DNA of 64,000 nucleotides from positions 226,612 to 290,611 of the forward strand of contig NZ_JBELAU010000011.1 in the NCBI RefSeq assembly GCF_040253585.1, in the 5' to 3' direction. Numbering within the stretch: position 1 is the first letter of the stretch; every line of letters starts with the position of its first letter. The stretch comes from Emticicia sp040253585. GTDB lineage: Bacteria; Bacteroidota; Bacteroidia; Cytophagales; Spirosomataceae. Position numbers and translations under genes: made by a program. The notes below the pieces were generated by a model. The model was not told the DNA's origin, ran no database searches, and saw only the letters and a program-made list of their open reading frames with translations. Of the stretch, positions 26,035 through 34,396 are shown one piece after another.

Positions 26035-26751
26035 ATGCGAATTGCACTTTTAGGGTATGGAAAAATGGGTAAAGTAATCGAACAGATTGCTTTACAGCGT
26101 GGTCATGAAATTTCTGCAAAAATTGATGTGAGTAATCGTACTGAGATTTTAGCCCTTAGCCGTGAAAACACTGATGTTGTGATTGAATTTAGTTCGCCCG
26201 AATCGGCCTACGGAAATCTAAAATATTGCATGGAGTTCGGAATTCCGACTGTGTGCGGAACAACAGGTTGGCTTCAACACAAATCTGAAATCGAAAAGCT
26301 TTGCATCGAAAATAAAGCAGCATTTTTTTATGCTTCAAATTATAGTATTGGCGTAAACCTTTTCTTTGAGCTAAATAAAACTTTGGCTCGCTTGATGAAC
26401 CCTCATAAAGAATTTAAAGTTTCAACCAATGAGATTCATCACACCGAAAAAAAAGATGCTCCAAGCGGAACAGCCATCACGCTGGCTGAAGGAATCATTG
26501 ATAACCTTTCGGAGAAAAGCTCTTGGGTAAATAACCAAATTGCGGCAGAAAATGAAGTACCGATTTGGTCGTCGAGAGAGGGAAAAGTACCTGGAACGCA
26601 TACTGTAAAATATATTTCTGACGTTGACCAGATAGAAATTACCCACATTGCTCATAGTCGCAATGGTTTTGCACTTGGTGCGGTCATTGCCGCCGAATGG
26701 CTCAACAATAAAGAAGGTGTTTTCGGAATGAAAGATTTGATGGGTTTTTGA
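26035..26751 (+). CDS. dapB: 4-hydroxy-tetrahydrodipicolinate reductase
   Basis: A 238-residue DapB of the lysine/diaminopimelate pathway, reducing HTPA to tetrahydrodipicolinate with NAD(P)H. The N-terminal GYGKMGKVIEQIA nucleotide motif, VCGTTGW near residue 79, and the catalytic EIHHTEKKDAPSGTA segment are clear. It lies in the parAB-lepB run and supplies meso-diaminopimelate for peptidoglycan. The length is a little short of the E. coli enzyme but usual for Bacteroidota. Confidence 0.94.
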   Translation: MRIALLGYGKMGKVIEQIALQRGHEISAKIDVSNRTEILALSRENTDVVIEFSSPESAYGNLKYCMEFGIPTVCGTTGWLQHKSEIEKLCIENKAAFFYASNYSIGVNLFFELNKTLARLMNPHKEFKVSTNEIHHTEKKDAPSGTAITLAEGIIDNLSEKSSWVNNQIAAENEVPIWSSREGKVPGTHTVKYISDVDQIEITHIAHSRNGFALGAVIAAEWLNNKEGVFGMKDLMGF

Positions 26752-26842
26752 GAAATTAAATAAAAATATACTTAATTTAAGAATAATCGCTAAAAACGGA
26801 CCGCCCAAATGGCTAACCGCCAATAGCACAATTTAATAATCA

Positions 26843-27985
26843 ATGGCAGAAATAGAAACTAACGGCACAAAACCAATAAAGAAAAAATCAGCCATCAGAG
26901 AATGGTGGGACTCGGTGTTATTTGCAGTAGTAGCAGCAACACTAATTAGATGGATGTTTTTAGAAGCATATACAATTCCAACGGCTTCGATGGAAAAAAG
27001 TTTATTAATCAACGATTTCTTATTCGTTAGTAAACTTCATTATGGTTCACGTACTCCGAAAACTATTTTACAAGTGCCACTTACGCACCAAAAAATTTGG
27101 TTTACTGATATTCCTTCCTATTCTACACTTATTCAACTTCCACAATTCCGTTTACCAGGTTTTACGAGTGTAAAAAACAATGATGTAGTAGTTTTTAATT
27201 ACCCTGGTTGCCCAGAAAGACCTGATGAATTTGGTGGATTCGATAAATACCCTGTCGATTTACGTACCAACTATATCAAACGTTGTGTAGGAATTGCAGG
27301 CGATGTTTTGGAAGTACGTAATGGTCAGGTATTCATCAACGGAAAAATGTCGGACAATCCTGAAAAAATGCAGATGGAATATGCCATCGAAACCAATACG
27401 CAGGTAAACGAAAAGATTTTCAAGAAATACGAAATCACTGAGTTTGAGCAAGATATGCGAATGACTGATAAAACTATTTATTACGTCACGGCATCAGCAA
27501 AAGCAGTGAATGATATGAAAAACTTGGATTTTGTGAAAAGTGTAACACCGATGATTATGCCAAAAAGTGACTCGGCTGATATGCGTTTCCCCACTTTCCC
27601 ACACAATCCAAAACTTTTCCCATTCAATAGAGATAATTTTGGCCCGATTACAATTCCTAAAAAAGGAATGACAGTTACACTTGATGAGAAAAACATTGCT
27701 CTTTATAAAGGAGTTATCACTACTTTTGATGGCAATGAAAACGCCAAGTATGCTGATGGAAAAATCACTCTCGATGGAAAAGTTATCACATCATATACTT
27801 TCAAACAAGACTATTTCTTTATGATGGGAGATAATCGTCACGGTTCGGACGATTCCCGTTTCTGGGGATTTGTACCTGAAGACCACATCGTAGGAAAAGC
27901 AGTATTCATTTGGATGTCAATCGACAGCGAAGGCAGTTTCTTAAACAAAATTCGTTGGAGCAGATTATTCTCAATTATTAGATGA
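26843..27985 (+). CDS. lepB: Signal peptidase I with a large periplasmic insertion
   Basis: A 380-residue type I leader peptidase. One N-terminal membrane helix (about 22-40) precedes the nucleophile Ser49 in TIPTASMEKSLL. The general-base Lys146 lies in NYIKRCVGIAGDVLEVRNG. The box E motif MGDNRHGSDDSRFWGFVP is near the end. The span between box D and box E (about 165-325) is much longer than in minimal SPases and carries an extra domain, as seen in many Bacteroidota homologues. It cleaves Sec/Tat signal peptides at the membrane's outer face. Confidence 0.93.
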   Translation: MAEIETNGTKPIKKKSAIREWWDSVLFAVVAATLIRWMFLEAYTIPTASMEKSLLINDFLFVSKLHYGSRTPKTILQVPLTHQKIWFTDIPSYSTLIQLPQFRLPGFTSVKNNDVVVFNYPGCPERPDEFGGFDKYPVDLRTNYIKRCVGIAGDVLEVRNGQVFINGKMSDNPEKMQMEYAIETNTQVNEKIFKKYEITEFEQDMRMTDKTIYYVTASAKAVNDMKNLDFVKSVTPMIMPKSDSADMRFPTFPHNPKLFPFNRDNFGPITIPKKGMTVTLDEKNIALYKGVITTFDGNENAKYADGKITLDGKVITSYTFKQDYFFMMGDNRHGSDDSRFWGFVPEDHIVGKAVFIWMSIDSEGSFLNKIRWSRLFSIIR

Positions 27986-27986
27986 T

Positions 27987-28087
27987 AATGAATTGTTAAT
28001 GGTGAATGTTTAATTATTGAAACTTAGATTTCTTTCCTTAAACATTCACCAAATAGCATTAATTATTAAAAACTCACCATTCAATCT
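27987..28087. repeat. Heptad-word array between lepB and ung
   Basis: Block one: AATGAAT, TGTTAAT, GGTGAAT, GTTTAAT (27987-28014). Block two repeats ATT endings at a 7-nt multiple (AAACATT, TAGCATT, AATTATT, CACCATT; 28040-28081). A 13-nt perfect inverted pair (28000-28012 with 28039-28051) can form a hairpin between the convergent genes. Block two runs into the last codons of ung. Confidence 0.55.
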
Positions 28088-28739
28088 CTGCCACTCCCCT
28101 ACTTCTCAAATAATTATTAGTTTGGCTAAAGTGTTTGTTTCCAAACCAACCTCCAAAATTTGCCGACATTGGTGATGGGTGTTTAGATTTCAACACAAAA
28201 TGCTTTTTTGTATCAATAATCTTACCTTTATCTTGGGCGTATTTTCCCCAAAGTAGAAATACTACACCTTCCTTTTCATCATTAATACACCTGATTACAG
28301 CGTCTGTAAATTGCTCCCATCCTTTGTTTTGGTGTGAACCAGCACTGGAAGCTTGCACTGTAAGTGTCGAATTAAGGAGTAGGACTCCCTGTTCAGCCCA
28401 ACGTTCGAGGTTTCCACTTTTTGGAAATGGCACACCCAAATCTTCGTTAAGTTCTTTAAAAATATTGATCAACGATGGTGGAAAAGTTACCCCATCATTG
28501 ACTGAAAAACTCAAGCCATTGGCTTGTCGTGGGCCATGATAAGGGTCTTGTCCCAAAATAACTACCCTTGTTTTATCAAACGGGCATTTATCAAAGGCAT
28601 TAAAAATTAATCCACCAGGCGGATAACACACCGTTGAGCGGTAGGCATCCTTTACAAAATTTATCAGATTCTCAAAATAAGCTTTCTCAAACTCATTTTT
28701 TAATCTAATTTTCCAACTTTCTTCGATTTTTACATCCAT
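28074..28739 (-). CDS. ung: Uracil-DNA glycosylase, family 1
   Basis: A 221-residue UDG that removes uracil from DNA at the start of base excision repair. The water-activating motif VVILGQDPYHGPRQANGLSFSV contains the catalytic Asp65, and the minor-groove loop HPSPMSANFGGWFG is near residue 190. LLNSTLTVQASSAGSHQNKGWEQFTD and FLLWGKYAQ are further signatures. Length is normal. It is convergent with lepB and divergent from apaG. Confidence 0.95.
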   Translation of the reverse strand: MDVKIEESWKIRLKNEFEKAYFENLINFVKDAYRSTVCYPPGGLIFNAFDKCPFDKTRVVILGQDPYHGPRQANGLSFSVNDGVTFPPSLINIFKELNEDLGVPFPKSGNLERWAEQGVLLLNSTLTVQASSAGSHQNKGWEQFTDAVIRCINDEKEGVVFLLWGKYAQDKGKIIDTKKHFVLKSKHPSPMSANFGGWFGNKHFSQTNNYLRSRGVAEIEW

Positions 28740-28920
28740 ACACTAAAAAAAATAAGTTGATTTAAATATTTTCAGTAATTTTACTTCGTTAAATTATTAT
28801 AACTATCGCTTTTTGTATCCGTTCAGGAAGTTTTATGCAAATTAATATAATAAAAGTAGATAAAACCTTAAATTGCGGAACAAATCCCTCGATTATTAAA
28901 ATAACCTATACCAATACACT

Positions 28921-29310
28921 ATGACAACAACTGCTGTAACTGCTGGTGTTAGAGTAACCGTAAAAACTGAATATCAGCCTTCATATTCAAACCCACTTCA
29001 AGAACACTTTGTTTTTACTTATCGAATTTGCATCGAAAATAATAGTGAAAACACAGTCCAATTGCTACGCCGTCAATGGTTTATTTTTGACACAAACGCC
29101 ACTGTCAGAGAAGTAGAAGGCGAAGGGGTAATTGGGATTCAACCTGTATTAGAACCAGGTGAAACGCACGAATATGTTTCGGGCTGTAATCTAAAAACTA
29201 CTATTGGCAAAATGGTAGGCACTTACCTAATGGAACGTCTCATTGATGGTAAGCAATTTCATGTAGAAATACCTGAGTTTAATTTAATTGTACCTTACCG
29301 ACTAAATTAA
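28921..29310 (+). CDS. apaG: ApaG/polyferredoxin-fold protein
   Basis: A 129-residue protein matching ApaG over its full length: VTVKTEYQPSYSNPLQEHFVFTYRICIENNSENTVQLLRRQWFI-type strands, then GVIGIQPVLEPGETHEYVSGCNLKTTIGKM and a beta-rich end with FHVEIPEFNLIVP. ApaG is a fibronectin-III-like single domain linked genetically to Co2+ and Mg2+ handling; its molecular action is not settled. It reads alone with its own terminator. Confidence 0.9.
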   Translation: MTTTAVTAGVRVTVKTEYQPSYSNPLQEHFVFTYRICIENNSENTVQLLRRQWFIFDTNATVREVEGEGVIGIQPVLEPGETHEYVSGCNLKTTIGKMVGTYLMERLIDGKQFHVEIPEFNLIVPYRLN

Positions 29311-29333
29311 TTAAAAAGATACATTTATCTTCC

Positions 29334-29360
29334 AAGCATGGCTTATGTCATGCTTTTTTT
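29334..29360 (+). terminator. Intrinsic terminator after apaG
   Basis: AAGCATG (29334-29340) pairs with CATGCTT (29349-29355) across 8 nt and is followed by a seven-T run (29354-29360). Confidence 0.7.
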
Positions 29361-29413
29361 GTGTCAATTCGTAAAAAAAGTATAGTTTTTCAAAAGTATA
29401 TTCAATTCTAAGT

Positions 29414-29421
29414 TATTTTTG
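29414..29421 (+). promoter_or_regulatory. -7 element candidate for fumC
   Basis: TATTTTTG matches TAnnTTTG, 50 nt before the fumC ATG; the upstream -33 region is only T-rich. It sits right after the apaG terminator, where a new promoter is expected. Confidence 0.35.
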
Positions 29422-29471
29422 CGGAAACGATTAATTTTCAAAACACTCTTATTTATAATTAACAACAAATC

Positions 29472-30872
29472 ATGCAATACAGAATAGAAAAAGATACGAT
29501 GGGCGAGGTACAAGTACCTGCTGATGTATATTGGGGAGCTCAAACTCAACGCTCAATCGAAAACTTTAAAATTGCTCAAGATATTAATAAGATGCCTAAA
29601 GAAATCATCAAGGCATTTGCATATTTGAAACACGGAGCGGCTCTGGCCAACCACGAATTAGGTGTTTTACCAAAAGAAAAAGCTGATTTGATTGGAACAG
29701 TTTGCAACGAAATTTTAGCAGGAAAACTGGATGACCAATTTCCTTTAGTTGTATGGCAGACAGGTTCAGGTACACAGTCAAACATGAATTGCAATGAAGT
29801 AATTGCCTACCGTGGCCACGTTTTACAAGGCGGAGATTTAGGCGACAAACAAAAGTTTCTCCACCCAAATGATGATGTAAATAAGTCGCAATCATCAAAT
29901 GACACCTTCCCGACAGCTATGCATATTGCGGCATATAAAATGCTGATTGAAGTGACAATCCCAGGTATCGAAAAATTACGTGATACTTTGGCAGCAAAAT
30001 CGGCTGAGTTTATGAATGTTGTGAAAATTGGTCGCACACATTTCATGGATGCAACACCTTTGACGGTTGGTCAAGAATTTTCGGGTTATGTTTCACAGCT
30101 AAATCATGGTTTAAAAGCCATCAAAAATACCTTAGAACACCTTTCTGAACTTGCACTTGGTGGAACAGCCGTGGGAACTGGAATAAATACACCCGCAGGT
30201 TACTCAGAATCAGTTGCCAAACACATTGCCGACCTGACAGGTCTTCCATTCATTACAGCTGAAAATAAATTTGAGGCACTGGCAGCTCACGATGCCATCG
30301 TTGAAGCTCACGGAGCATTGAAAACCGTAGCTGCAAGCTTGATGAAAATTGCCAACGATATTCGTATGCTTTCATCGGGCCCACGTGCTGGTATCGGCGA
30401 ATTATTTATTCCAGATAATGAGCCAGGTTCTTCAATTATGCCAGGAAAAGTGAACCCAACGCAGTGTGAAGCCCTCACAATGATTGCCGCTCAGGTAATG
30501 GGAAATGACGTAGCTATCAACTTCGGTGGTGCCTTAGGTCATTTTGAGTTAAATGTATTCAAACCAGTAATGATTTTCAATTTCTTACATTCAGCACGTT
30601 TAATTGGCGAGGGTTGTGTGTCATTCAACGATAAATGTGCAGTTGGTTTAGCTCCAATTGAAGAAAATATCAAGAAGCACGTAAATAATTCTTTGATGCT
30701 TGTAACCGCCCTCAATACTAAAATCGGGTATTATAAAGCAGCAGAAATTGCTCAAACTGCCCATAAAAATGGTTCAACTTTGAAAGAAACAGCCATTAGT
30801 TTAGGTTATCTGACAGCCGAAGAATTTGATGCTTGGGTAAAACCAGAAGATATGGTTGGAAGTTTGAAATAA
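29472..30872 (+). CDS. fumC: Class II fumarate hydratase
   Basis: A 466-residue fumarase of the aspartase/fumarase superfamily, converting fumarate to malate in the TCA cycle. Signatures include RIEKDTMGEVQVPADVYWGAQTQRS at the start, SQSSNDTFPTAMHIAA, GRTHFMDATPLTVGQEFSGY, and the superfamily signature GSSIMPGKVNPTQCEA. The region between has LALGGTAVGTGIN, fumarase rather than aspartase style. No metal cluster is expected. It is followed by a heptad array and a csaA-like gene on the same strand. Confidence 0.95.
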   Translation: MQYRIEKDTMGEVQVPADVYWGAQTQRSIENFKIAQDINKMPKEIIKAFAYLKHGAALANHELGVLPKEKADLIGTVCNEILAGKLDDQFPLVVWQTGSGTQSNMNCNEVIAYRGHVLQGGDLGDKQKFLHPNDDVNKSQSSNDTFPTAMHIAAYKMLIEVTIPGIEKLRDTLAAKSAEFMNVVKIGRTHFMDATPLTVGQEFSGYVSQLNHGLKAIKNTLEHLSELALGGTAVGTGINTPAGYSESVAKHIADLTGLPFITAENKFEALAAHDAIVEAHGALKTVAASLMKIANDIRMLSSGPRAGIGELFIPDNEPGSSIMPGKVNPTQCEALTMIAAQVMGNDVAINFGGALGHFELNVFKPVMIFNFLHSARLIGEGCVSFNDKCAVGLAPIEENIKKHVNNSLMLVTALNTKIGYYKAAEIAQTAHKNGSTLKETAISLGYLTAEEFDAWVKPEDMVGSLK

Positions 30873-30878
30873 TTTTAT

Positions 30879-30952
30879 TGATGCTCGAGTTACGATGTTC
30901 TATGCTGGGTAAAACCTCAATTCTAACATCATAACTCGAACATCTAACATCA
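30879..30952. repeat. Heptad-word array between fumC and csaA
   Basis: Left block: TGATGCT, CGAGTTA, CGATGTT, CTATGCT (30879-30906). Right block: AACATCA, TAACTCG, AACATCT, AACATCA (30925-30952). Arms 30880-30899 and 30925-30944 are complementary with two mismatches. The structure ends 6 nt before the next ATG, so it would lie in the leader of the csaA mRNA. Confidence 0.65.
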
Positions 30953-30957
30953 AAAAA

Positions 30958-31299
30958 ATGAACGAAACTATCACTTGGCAAGATTTTGAGAAAGTAGAAC
31001 TCCGTGCTGGAACAATCATCGAAGTCAATGATTTTCCAAAAGCACGAAAACCTGCTTATAAGCTATTGATAGATTTCGGAATTAAAATCGGAATCAAACG
31101 TTCTTCAGCTCAAATCACCAAACTTTACACAAAAGAACAATTACTTGGTAAACAAGTAATTTGTGTCACAAACTTTCCTCCACGCCAAATCGCTGATTTT
31201 ATATCGGAAGTACTTACAACTGGCTTTATTTTAGAAGATGGTGAGGTAGTTTTATCCGAACCACAACAAAAAGTACCCAATGGAAGCCTTTTAGCATAA
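30958..31299 (+). CDS. csaA: CsaA-like tRNA-binding protein
   Basis: A 113-residue OB-fold protein of the tRNA_bind family: TWQDFEKVELRAGTIIEVNDFP, then ARKPAYKLLIDFGIKIGIKRSSAQIT, CVTNFPPRQIADFISEVL and the end PQQKVPNGSLLA. This matches CsaA, a small dimeric protein with tRNA-binding and reported chaperone-like activity. Length is normal. The ATG at 30958 follows a hairpin-forming heptad array that may affect its expression. Confidence 0.88.
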   Translation: MNETITWQDFEKVELRAGTIIEVNDFPKARKPAYKLLIDFGIKIGIKRSSAQITKLYTKEQLLGKQVICVTNFPPRQIADFISEVLTTGFILEDGEVVLSEPQQKVPNGSLLA

Positions 31300-31315
31300 A
31301 ATCTTGAACTTTTTC

Positions 31316-31347
31316 TTGCAAATTTTGTTTCTAAATTTATACATTTG
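31316..31347 (+). promoter_or_regulatory. Promoter candidate of the metal locus
   Basis: TACATTTG (31340-31347) fits TAnnTTTG, with TTG at 31316-31318 and 21 nt between the two, the spacing usual for Bacteroidota sigma-70-type promoters. It precedes the first gene of the seven-gene metal locus. Confidence 0.5.
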
Positions 31348-31367
31348 TATGTAATTCAATCAAATCA

Positions 31368-31799
31368 ATGAAAAAGGCTCTATTCCGCATATTTAATGTG
31401 TTGATGGCAGTAATTGTACTACTAAGTAGTACAGGCTTTGGCTTGGTTGAACATTCTTGCACCGTAAGAGGAAAACAAACTTCTTTACATAAAAGCAACG
31501 GAGTTTGCTGCAATAAAACTTCGCAAAAAGATACCTCTCCTCAAAAAACTACCGTAAAAAAATCTAAGTGCTGCACTGAAGAAGAAAAGTACGAAAATGT
31601 AGATTATTCTTCATCTGCCTCGCAAAACGTAGCCAAATTTGTTCAAAATGGTTTAGATTGGGTAAAAACAGCTGTTAATTCTTTTTTTAAATCAATCGTA
31701 GAAGAAATTTTAGATAATGTTTCTTCTAAAAATAATTCTTCTGCCCCTCCGTCAGATGGTCGAACCATCTTGATTTTCATTCAATCTTTCTTGATTTGA
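31368..31799 (+). CDS. Small Cys-rich envelope protein (HYC_CC_PP-like)
   Basis: A 143-residue protein with an N-terminal hydrophobic segment (about 6-25), then the ordered motifs EHSC, VCCNK, KCCTEEE, and a C-terminal APPSDGRTILIFIQSFLI. This order (H-x-C, two CC pairs, PP near the end) matches a small Bacteroidota family named for these motifs, found next to heavy-metal and TonB-receptor genes. Family function is not established. The vicinal Cys pairs and exported position suggest metal binding outside the cytoplasm. It opens the 31.4-38.2 kb locus. Confidence 0.65.
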   Translation: MKKALFRIFNVLMAVIVLLSSTGFGLVEHSCTVRGKQTSLHKSNGVCCNKTSQKDTSPQKTTVKKSKCCTEEEKYENVDYSSSASQNVAKFVQNGLDWVKTAVNSFFKSIVEEILDNVSSKNNSSAPPSDGRTILIFIQSFLI

Positions 31800-31864
31800 T
31801 AAAGTATTCTTGACGAAACACCTAAGCTAATTTAGCTTCAATTTCTCATTGAATATTTTATATA

Positions 31865-32452
31865 ATGAAACTACTCATCAAAAATATGGTGTGCAGCCGT
31901 TGTGTACGGGTTGTACGTGAAGACATCGAAAAAATTGGCATCAAGGTTGCCAAAACAGATTTGGGTTATGTCGAGTTGGTAGAAACAGTGACCCAGATTC
32001 AACTAAAAGCTATCGAAATCACCTTAAATAATTCAGGTTTTGAATTGATAACTGACGAACGCTTGGCTATCATTGAAGAAATAAAGCTCCTGATTATCAA
32101 TGAGATACATTCAGATTTCTCATTAAAGGTTTCTTCTGAAAACTTTTCAGATTTTTTGGTAAAAAAACTCAACTACGATTATTCGTATTTAAGTAGTAGC
32201 TTCTCTACATTTGAAAAGACTACCATTGAAAAGTATATTATTTCTCAGAAGATTGAGCGAACAAAAGAGTTACTCTTCAATGGAAATTTGAATCTTTCGG
32301 AAATTGCATGGAAACTTGGTTATAGCAGTGTAGCTCATTTGTCGAACCAATTTAAGCAGATTGTGGGCATCACCCCTACCGAGTTTAAAAATAGCAAATT
32401 GAAAAAACGGAACTCGATTGATACACTACAAAATCATGTAAATCTTGTCTGA
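31865..32452 (+). CDS. AraC-type regulator with HMA-like metal-binding N-terminus
   Basis: A 195-residue cytoplasmic regulator. The first 70 residues look like a degenerate heavy-metal-associated domain: KNMVCSRCVRVVRED keeps Cys10-x-x-Cys13. The C-terminal part (about 100-185) is an AraC HTH pair: SEIAWKLGYSSVAHLSNQFKQIVGITPTEFK is the second-helix signature, and KIERTKELLFNGNLNL the first. A metal-sensing regulator of its own locus is the natural reading (inference). It follows the Cys-rich gene after 65 nt and precedes the HMA-MauE gene. Confidence 0.8.
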   Translation: MKLLIKNMVCSRCVRVVREDIEKIGIKVAKTDLGYVELVETVTQIQLKAIEITLNNSGFELITDERLAIIEEIKLLIINEIHSDFSLKVSSENFSDFLVKKLNYDYSYLSSSFSTFEKTTIEKYIISQKIERTKELLFNGNLNLSEIAWKLGYSSVAHLSNQFKQIVGITPTEFKNSKLKKRNSIDTLQNHVNLV

Positions 32453-32484
32453 AATTTTGTAACATTTAACTCAGCCGACGCTTG

Positions 32485-32492
32485 TACCTTTG
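32485..32492 (+). promoter_or_regulatory. -7 element candidate before the HMA-MauE gene
   Basis: TACCTTTG matches TAnnTTTG in the 78-nt gap between the AraC-type gene and the HMA-MauE gene. The upstream spacing to the nearest TTTG (about 25 nt) is longer than usual, as might be expected for an activator-dependent promoter. Confidence 0.4.
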
Positions 32493-32530
32493 TCTTAGAA
32501 ATCAAGAGTTAAATAAAATCAAGAAATAAA

Positions 32531-33268
32531 ATGACACATACATTTCAAGTAACAGGCATGACTTGCGAAGCCTGCGAATATAAAATTCAACATCTATTTT
32601 CGGGAGTTGAGGGAGTAAAATCGGTAACTGTTGACAGAACAAACAATGCTGCAACGGTCGAAATGGACAAACATATTCCACTTAGTAATTTCCAAGAAGT
32701 TATTAAACCTTATTCAAAATATTCGGTAACTGAAAAGACAGTAACACCCACATTTATTGAAGAAGAAGCTCCAAAAACGTGGTTTGAGACTTATCGCCCA
32801 CTTTTATTAATATTTTCGTTTATCACGGGGGTTTCAATCATAAAGGCTTTTCATAGCGATATTTTTGAAATCACACACTTCAGTTGGATGCACTTCATGA
32901 ATAATTTTATGGCGGGCTTTTTCATAGTTTTTTCCTTTTTCAAGTTTTTAAATCTAAAAGCATTTGCTGAAAGTTATGCTATGTATGATTTATTAGCCAT
33001 GAAAATACCGACTTATGGATTCATTTATCCATTCATTGAACTTGGTCTTGGCTTGGCTTATCTGACTTCATTTCAGCCGCAATTAACTAATTGGGCAACT
33101 GTAATAATTATGGGTTTTAGTTCTATTGGGGTTATTCAAAGTGTTGTCGATAAACGCAAAATCAGATGTGCTTGCTTGGGAACAGTATTTAACTTACCGA
33201 TGAGTACAGTCACAATTATAGAAGATTTATTAATGGTCGGAATGGCAATTTTGATGCTTATTATTTAA
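32531..33268 (+). CDS. HMA domain fused to a MauE/DoxX-like membrane domain
   Basis: A 245-residue protein. Residues 1-70 form an HMA domain with Cys12-x-x-Cys15 in TGMTCEACEYKI. From about residue 90 come four to five membrane helices (LLLIFSFITGVSIIKAF; NNFMAGFFIVFSFFKFLNL; GFIYPFIELGLGLAYL; WATVIIMGFSSIGVIQSVV), then the motif RKIRCACLGTVFNLPMS and a last helix. This fits the MauE/DoxX-like redox-associated group. An inner-membrane metal carrier or thiol-redox partner is a plausible role; the RCACLG pair could be a second metal or electron site. Confidence 0.8.
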   Translation: MTHTFQVTGMTCEACEYKIQHLFSGVEGVKSVTVDRTNNAATVEMDKHIPLSNFQEVIKPYSKYSVTEKTVTPTFIEEEAPKTWFETYRPLLLIFSFITGVSIIKAFHSDIFEITHFSWMHFMNNFMAGFFIVFSFFKFLNLKAFAESYAMYDLLAMKIPTYGFIYPFIELGLGLAYLTSFQPQLTNWATVIIMGFSSIGVIQSVVDKRKIRCACLGTVFNLPMSTVTIIEDLLMVGMAILMLII

Positions 33269-33336
33269 TGATATTCTCTTAAAACTCAGTTTTGTATCTC
33301 AAAAAATCATCAAAAAACTATAAAAACTTAGTCAAA

Positions 33337-34392
33337 GTGAAAAAAATATTTCTTTATACACTCGTTTTTTTATCAATGCTGGCTTGTTCAAGCGAGGATA
33401 CACAACCATTGCTAAATATTACGTCTCCCTCTGCCTTCGTAATCAATGGCGAAAGTTCAACAATCTCGGTAGTTGACTTAGCGAGCGATGCTACCAATAC
33501 AATAAAATTGAACAAGACATCAAATGGGCATTCATCGCATAGCACAAATGATGAAATTCACTTTCCGCATCACATTTATCTTTCGCCCGATGGCACAAAA
33601 TTAAGTATTGGTGTGCCTGGGGTTGATTTGACCGAAGGCCACACAGGAACACATGAAACCAAAGGAAAAATTTTGATTGTGGATGCTATAACTGGGCAGG
33701 TTATTTCAAATACAGAATTAAATAAACCCAATCATAATTCAATTTTTTCACCCGATGGCAAAGAATTATGGACCACTTCGATGGAGCATGATGGAAAAGC
33801 ATTAGTTTTTGATGCTCAAACCATGATTCTTAAAAATTCGATTGCGGTTGGAAGCGAACCAGCAGAGGTAACTTTTTCAGCCAATGGAAAATATGCTTTC
33901 ACCGCAAATGGAGAAAGTAACGATGTTTCGGTGATTGATATTCAAACAAAAAAAGTTTTAAAAACAATTACCGTTGGTGCAGAACCCGTTGGTGCATGGA
34001 CTGGGGTTGATGGAAATATGTATGTCGATAATGAAATGGGGCAAAGTGTAAGCATCATTAATGTTGATAAACTTGAAGTGACAGAAACCATAAACTTAGG
34101 TTTTACACCAGGCTATGTGGCTTATAATCAGGCATTAAACGAAATGTGGGTAAGCAATGCAGGACAAAGTTTTGTTTATTATTTTGTCAGAGAAAATAAC
34201 ATCTGGAAAAAACATGGTAGTATTCAGACAGGTTTAGACGCTCATGCAATTGCCTTTTCGAAAGATTGGAAAACAGCTTATGTGACGAATCAAAAAAATC
34301 TGACGGTATCAATTGTAGATGTTGTCAATCACAAAAAAATCAAAGACATTTCGGTTGGACAAAAACCCAATGGCATTGTCTTAAAATATTGA
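33337..34392 (+). CDS. YVTN/YncE-like beta-propeller lipoprotein (copy 1)
   Basis: About 351 residues from the GTG at 33337; a TTG at 33292 would push the signal peptide inward. The lipobox SMLAC puts the lipid on Cys17. Repeats such as ISVVDLASD, VSVIDIQTKKVLKTITVG and SIVDVVNHKKIKDISVGQKPNGIVL mark a seven-bladed YVTN propeller. It is unusually His-rich early on (HSSHS, IHFPHHIYLSPDG, EGHTGTHE) and has DAHAIAFSKDW near the end; FPHHI-LS and DAHAI are kept in its paralogue at 36711. It stops 4 nt before the TonB-receptor start, so the two are translationally close. Confidence 0.82.
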   Translation: MKKIFLYTLVFLSMLACSSEDTQPLLNITSPSAFVINGESSTISVVDLASDATNTIKLNKTSNGHSSHSTNDEIHFPHHIYLSPDGTKLSIGVPGVDLTEGHTGTHETKGKILIVDAITGQVISNTELNKPNHNSIFSPDGKELWTTSMEHDGKALVFDAQTMILKNSIAVGSEPAEVTFSANGKYAFTANGESNDVSVIDIQTKKVLKTITVGAEPVGAWTGVDGNMYVDNEMGQSVSIINVDKLEVTETINLGFTPGYVAYNQALNEMWVSNAGQSFVYYFVRENNIWKKHGSIQTGLDAHAIAFSKDWKTAYVTNQKNLTVSIVDVVNHKKIKDISVGQKPNGIVLKY

Positions 34393-34396
34393 AAAC

